The notes under the pieces are model-generated. The model was given only the letters and a program-made list of their open reading frames with translations. It was not told the DNA's origin and searched no databases. From an uncultured Desulfovibrionaceae bacterium (lineage in GTDB: Bacteria > Desulfobacterota > Desulfovibrionia > Desulfovibrionales > Desulfovibrionaceae), in assembly GCA_944325195.1 (NCBI GenBank), contig CALUZB010000004.1, positions 372,001 to 436,000 of the forward strand: DNA of 64,000 bases. Reading direction: 5' to 3'. Each line of letters starts with the position of its first letter. Position 1 is the stretch's first letter. The position numbers and the translations under genes were made by a program. Positions 60,705-64,000 of the stretch are shown one piece after another.

Positions 60705-61859
60705 ATGCGATTTGTTGATGAAGCCCATATTTCAGTAAAAGCAGGCAAAGGCGGCGCCGGGTGCGTATCGTTCCGCCGTGAAAAGTTCATCCCCCGCGGT
60801 GGCCCGAACGGGGGTGACGGCGGAACAGGCGGTAATGTGGTGGTAAAAACCTCCCAACGTCTGTTGTCACTTTATGACTTTCGCCTGAAACGGCGTTATG
60901 AAGCAGAAAACGGTCAACCCGGACAGGGAAGCCAGATGCACGGGCGTAACGGCAACGATGTTGTTCTGGAGTTGCCGCTGGGTACTCTGATTTATGAAGT
61001 CTCCCCTGAGGGCGAACGCCTGATTGCTGATCTGAACAGCCCGGATTTTTATAAAATCATTGCCAGAGGTGGACAGGGCGGCAAAGGCAACGAGCACTTT
61101 AAATCCTCAACCATGCAGGCCCCACGCTTTGCCCAACCGGGAGAGCCGGGAGAGGAACTGACCCTTCGCCTTGAGCTGAAAATTCTGGCGGACGCGGGGC
61201 TGCTGGGTCTTCCCAACGCGGGCAAATCCACGTTTATCTCAAAGGTATCTGCCGCCAAACCCAAAATCGCCCCCTATCCATTTACTACTTTGTCGCCCAA
61301 CCTGGGTGTGATGTTGGACAACAACAACTTTGAGCGGCGTTTGGTGATCGCGGATATTCCGGGGCTAATCGAGGGGGCCCATGCAGGCCAGGGGCTGGGG
61401 CACCGATTCTTAAAACACGTGGAGCGCACCCGCTTTCTGGTACATATACTCAGTGCGGAAGACATCAATCCGGACGACCCGTGGGCCGGGTTCCGTCTCA
61501 TTAACGAAGAGCTGGCCCTGTTTGAGCCAAGACTTGCCCAGCGCAGACAGATTGAGGTTGTTAACAAGACAGATTTGCTTGATGAAGCTGCCTTGACTGC
61601 TCTTAAGCAAACAGCCAAGGCGGAAAACCGTCAGGTGTTCTTTATTTCCGCTCTTCATGGAGAAGGGCTTGACGAATTGAAAGAGGCGATGTGGGCGTTG
61701 AGCGCCAATTTGCCGTTGAGCGAAGCCTTTGCGACTCCACGCACAGCAGAAGAACTGGCCGGAACTGACGCGGAAATCAGCTCTGCCGCTCCGGGAAATG
61801 ATGATTTTGAGGACGCTGAAGATTACTCCGATATAGAAGTCATTTGGACAAAGGAATGA
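60705..61859 (+). CDS. obgE: GTPase ObgE/CgtA
   Basis: A 384-residue Obg GTPase involved in 50S assembly and the stringent response. The Gly-rich Obg fold covers residues 1-158 (FVDEAHISVKAGKGGAGCVS, RGGPNGGDGGTGGNV). The G domain has G1 LGLPNAGKST near 166, G2 YPFTTLSPNLG, G3 DIPGLIEGAHAGQGLG, G4 NKTD and G5 ISALHGEGL. The C-terminal tail is acidic (DDFEDAEDYSDIE). Full length. No strong ribosome binding site is visible (AATAAGGC at 11 nt). It precedes proB by 10 nt. Confidence 0.97.
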   Translation: MRFVDEAHISVKAGKGGAGCVSFRREKFIPRGGPNGGDGGTGGNVVVKTSQRLLSLYDFRLKRRYEAENGQPGQGSQMHGRNGNDVVLELPLGTLIYEVSPEGERLIADLNSPDFYKIIARGGQGGKGNEHFKSSTMQAPRFAQPGEPGEELTLRLELKILADAGLLGLPNAGKSTFISKVSAAKPKIAPYPFTTLSPNLGVMLDNNNFERRLVIADIPGLIEGAHAGQGLGHRFLKHVERTRFLVHILSAEDINPDDPWAGFRLINEELALFEPRLAQRRQIEVVNKTDLLDEAALTALKQTAKAENRQVFFISALHGEGLDELKEAMWALSANLPLSEAFATPRTAEELAGTDAEISSAAPGNDDFEDAEDYSDIEVIWTKE

Positions 61860-61869
61860 GGTTTAAAAT

Positions 61870-63009
61870 ATGGATTGGCATGCGGAAAAACAGGCGATAC
61901 TGCAGCAGGCCCGTTGTGTTGTAATTAAAGTTGGCAGTGCCGTGCTCACTGATGAACATGGCCTTGATTTGCATGTAATCAAAAATCTGGTCAAGCAACT
62001 TGCCTTCCTGCACTCTAAAGAATTGAACGTGGTCCTGGTCTCTTCAGGAGCGGTGGCTGCCGGACGCGCTGTGCTGCGCGAAGAAAGCTCCATTGGCGGA
62101 GTGCCTGGCAAACAGGCCGCATCAGCTATCGGACAGAGCCGTTTAATGCACACTTACGATCAATTATTTGATGCACACGGGATAATTTCAGCGCAAATTC
62201 TGCTCACCAAAGACGATCTCAGCAACCGGCAGCGCTTTTTAAATGCCAGAAATACCTTTACTCAACTGCTGTCTTGGGGGGTAATTCCGGTAGTTAATGA
62301 AAACGATACGGTTGCCGTTCAGGAGCTTTTAAAATTCGGCGATAACGACACATTGGGCAGCCTGTTGCTTAATTTAGTCGAAGCAGATTTGTTCATTAAC
62401 CTCACAACTGTGGGAGGAGTACTTTGCGCCAACCCTGAAAAGGTTTCCAACGTAACAATCATGCCTTGCGTTGAAGATGTCCACTCGCTGGATCTTGACG
62501 AACTTTGCGGCGGCAAAACCAGCGTCGGCACCGGCGGCATGTACTCTAAACTGCTTTCCGCCAGACGGGCTTCACAGTTGGGCGTGCCTACCCTGATTTT
62601 ACCGGGCAAAGAGAAAGACGTACTGATCCGCGCCTTTGAGGGGGAAGAAATGGGCACATGGATTCGCGCCAATGTGCGCGGCATATCCCGACGCAAATTC
62701 TGGATGGCATATAATCAAAATGTCTATGGGGAAATCGTTATAGATGAAGGCGCGGCTAAGGCCCTGCGCAGCGGCGGCAAAAGCCTTTTACCTGCGGGGA
62801 TAACTTCCGTTGAAGGTGACTTTATGGCCGGCGATCTGGTACGGGTGGTGACAACTCAAGGCGACGCTGTCGGCGTCGGATTATCCAACTACAACGCCAA
62901 AGATCTGCAAATGGTCAAGGGAAGAAAACTCACGGAATTAATGGAATCCAACGAGCCGTATTTTGAAGCCATTCACTGCGACAACCTGTTGATTGGAGCC
63001 GTGATTTAA
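61870..63009 (+). CDS. proB: Glutamate 5-kinase
   Basis: A 379-residue ProB, the first enzyme of proline synthesis and feedback-controlled by proline. The amino-acid kinase domain has VVIKVGSAVLTDEHG near residue 16, LVSSGAVAAGRAVL near 57, NENDTVAVQELLKFGDND near 140 and VGTGGMYSKLLSARRA. The C-terminal PUA domain begins near residue 280 (GEIVIDEGAAKALRSGGKSLLPAGI). ATGAGG overlaps the obgE stop, so the ribosome binding site lies at the end of obgE. The obgE-proB pairing is common in deltaproteobacteria. Confidence 0.97.
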   Translation: MDWHAEKQAILQQARCVVIKVGSAVLTDEHGLDLHVIKNLVKQLAFLHSKELNVVLVSSGAVAAGRAVLREESSIGGVPGKQAASAIGQSRLMHTYDQLFDAHGIISAQILLTKDDLSNRQRFLNARNTFTQLLSWGVIPVVNENDTVAVQELLKFGDNDTLGSLLLNLVEADLFINLTTVGGVLCANPEKVSNVTIMPCVEDVHSLDLDELCGGKTSVGTGGMYSKLLSARRASQLGVPTLILPGKEKDVLIRAFEGEEMGTWIRANVRGISRRKFWMAYNQNVYGEIVIDEGAAKALRSGGKSLLPAGITSVEGDFMAGDLVRVVTTQGDAVGVGLSNYNAKDLQMVKGRKLTELMESNEPYFEAIHCDNLLIGAVI

Positions 63010-63311
63010 CAGCGGTAAGACAGGACGCATGTGTTCACGCGCTTAAACAACCCAGCCGGTGGTGTGCCGAACCGCGAGGAAAGGTTTTAGCTTGCACATG
63101 AATGGGAATGAGCTTATATTCTGGGGCGTATGCGCTCGTTTGGGCGCATTCACGTGCACTAATTCAGAATATGGCTTAACAAAACCTATCGGATGTGACC
63201 ACTGAACCCCGCTGCCAAGCCGGGGCGCGCCATGACAATTTACGGCCAGAATTCTTACGCTTGGTTAAAGTTGGCACATATCAAAAAGCCCGACCATGAA
63301 CAGGAGGAAAT
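63010..63311. other. Intergenic region between proB and the 63-residue gene
   Basis: No gene. Some inverted sequence (GCGCAT...ATGCGC near 63130-63150) is present, but without a U run. The promoter or terminator content is unclear. Confidence 0.35.
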
Positions 63312-63503
63312 ATGCCGGCAACTCCCCCACCTCAAAAAACTGCTGAAGAAATTCGGAATCGTCAACCTGGCCTCAGTTCCCGCCTAATGCGCATGGCGAT
63401 TAGTTTTTTGCTGGGAGCTTTAGCCTTTTTAGTGCTTCTAGTTGTTTCAGGCAATAAAACAGTTGGCGAAGTGCTGGAGATGGTTGCCGGATTGTTCCGC
63501 TGA
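63312..63503 (+). CDS. 63-residue membrane protein of unknown function
   Basis: ATG 63312 is preceded by AACAGGAGG at 4 nt spacing, a strong translation signal. The first 28 residues are polar and basic (PPPQKTAEEIRNRQPGLSSR), then one hydrophobic helix, AISFLLGALAFLVLLVVSG, residues about 29-47, and a short amphipathic tail (VGEVLEMVAGLFR). No family recognised. Separate from proB by 302 nt, so probably its own unit. A single-pass inner-membrane protein with cytoplasmic N-terminus is likely from the positive charges. Confidence 0.65.
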   Translation: MPATPPPQKTAEEIRNRQPGLSSRLMRMAISFLLGALAFLVLLVVSGNKTVGEVLEMVAGLFR

Positions 63504-64000
63504 TGTCATTCGGCTTGGCGACGCCTCTATACCGTTTGGTGTATAAGCTGTTATGTCAAGCTGATGAGTCGCAGGCTTAAGACCGTTCATTGCCTTGCGG
63601 CATGTGTCCAAGCAACAGCATGGCCTGTTTGACGCTGTTGCTTACCTTTGAATGATATGCGCCCGGACCATTTCACTGTCACTTAAACATTTTCAGCAGA
63701 CAGAAGAAAGCCGGCCGCATGTAATGTTGCGCCTGAAAGGCATCAAATAGCGTTTTGCTCCGCCTTGAAAGCAGCGTATCCTTTGAAATCAGTTAACCTT
63801 TAAAGCGGATCTGTTATACTCGAGACTATATCACTTAATGCCGGAAAAACCAGGCCTACGATCATTTTGTAGTGCTTGCAGACTACGTTTCATACTCCCG
63901 AGCATTTATCATAAATCAATAATTAATAGCGAAATGTTCTAAGCCGCAAGACATGTTTTGCCGGCCAAAATACCCGGGCAAACGCGCACCCGCCCCTTAT
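63504..64000. other. Right-edge region without a recognised gene
   Basis: A stem AGCAACAGC/GCTGTTGCT (63611-63642) lies about 110 nt after the last gene, without a U run. TTAACC and TATACT with 16-nt spacing (63793-63820) form a possible plus-strand promoter for a gene beyond the window. Nothing else supported. Confidence 0.4.

Noticed and set aside
1-64000. CRISPR arrays, insertion sequences, prophage or attachment sites, and defence islands
   Set aside because: I saw no regularly spaced repeats, transposase or integrase genes, terminal inverted repeats or defence-type protein families. The tRNA-Val locus has no flanking partial tRNA copy.

Overview
The window looks like chromosomal DNA of a sulfate-reducer-type deltaproteobacterium, closest in gene content and order to the Desulfovibrionaceae. 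This is inference from gene families, not from a search. The markers are an ArsR-methyltransferase fusion directly before ahcY, hemB followed by the alternative-heme-pathway enzyme ahbD, secA before argJ, rplU-rpmA-obgE-proB, a regulatory-looking PTS (EIID-HPr-EI), and [FeFe]-hydrogenase maturases. Base composition is moderate and even. I saw no insertion sequence, prophage, CRISPR array or rRNA.

Layout. 1-4.6 kb (mostly minus): an exported lipoprotein cut by the edge, ComF, a flavodoxin-like protein, an MBL hydrolase, tRNA-Val(CAC), a DHH phosphoesterase and a DUF721 protein. 4.7-7.2 kb (plus): the SAH/methyl-cycle pair sahR-ahcY under a clear promoter with an overlapping palindrome. 7.4-11.9 kb (minus): an amino-acid ABC importer with an attenuator after the binding-protein gene and an Smr-domain gene at the end. 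12.2-15.5 kb (plus): three envelope genes (RCC1-repeat exported protein, zinc-ribbon/Yip1 membrane protein, lipoprotein). 15.7-18.8 kb (minus): a DsbA-like protein, hemB and ahbD. 19.0-28.8 kb (plus): a small lipoprotein, then a tightly packed run of a 1502-residue dehydratase activase, yraN, rsmI, EIID, a 49-codon ORF, HPr and enzyme I. 29.1-33.6 kb (plus): smpB, then the overlapping trio hydG-hydE-hydF.

33.8-38.1 kb (minus): a second amino-acid importer. Its binding protein resembles the cysteine-binding CjaA type, and a YeiH-family exporter gene lies between it and the permeases. 38.5-43.9 kb (plus): a DUF533 protein with a long foldable leader, secA and argJ. 44.2-51 kb (mostly minus): a small exported protein, DUF362 and FliL-like proteins and a tolQ-tolR-tolA set, with one plus-strand EamA exporter. 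51.4-54.1 kb (plus): Hsp20, then a 52-residue membrane protein ahead of an NCS1 permease. 54.3-59.7 kb: rsmB and exopolysaccharide genes (initiating sugar transferase, glycosyltransferase, WbpP-type epimerase). 59.7-63.5 kb (plus): rplU, rpmA, obgE, proB and a 63-residue membrane protein.

Most of the window is housekeeping. The least explained items are the 52-residue protein paired with the NCS1 permease and its palindromic leader, the foldable leader of the DUF533 gene, the EIID/49-codon ORF/HPr/EI module behind the giant activase, the exporter embedded in the cysteine-type importer locus, and the exported RCC1 propeller. I did not find a clear-cut new defence or mobile system.
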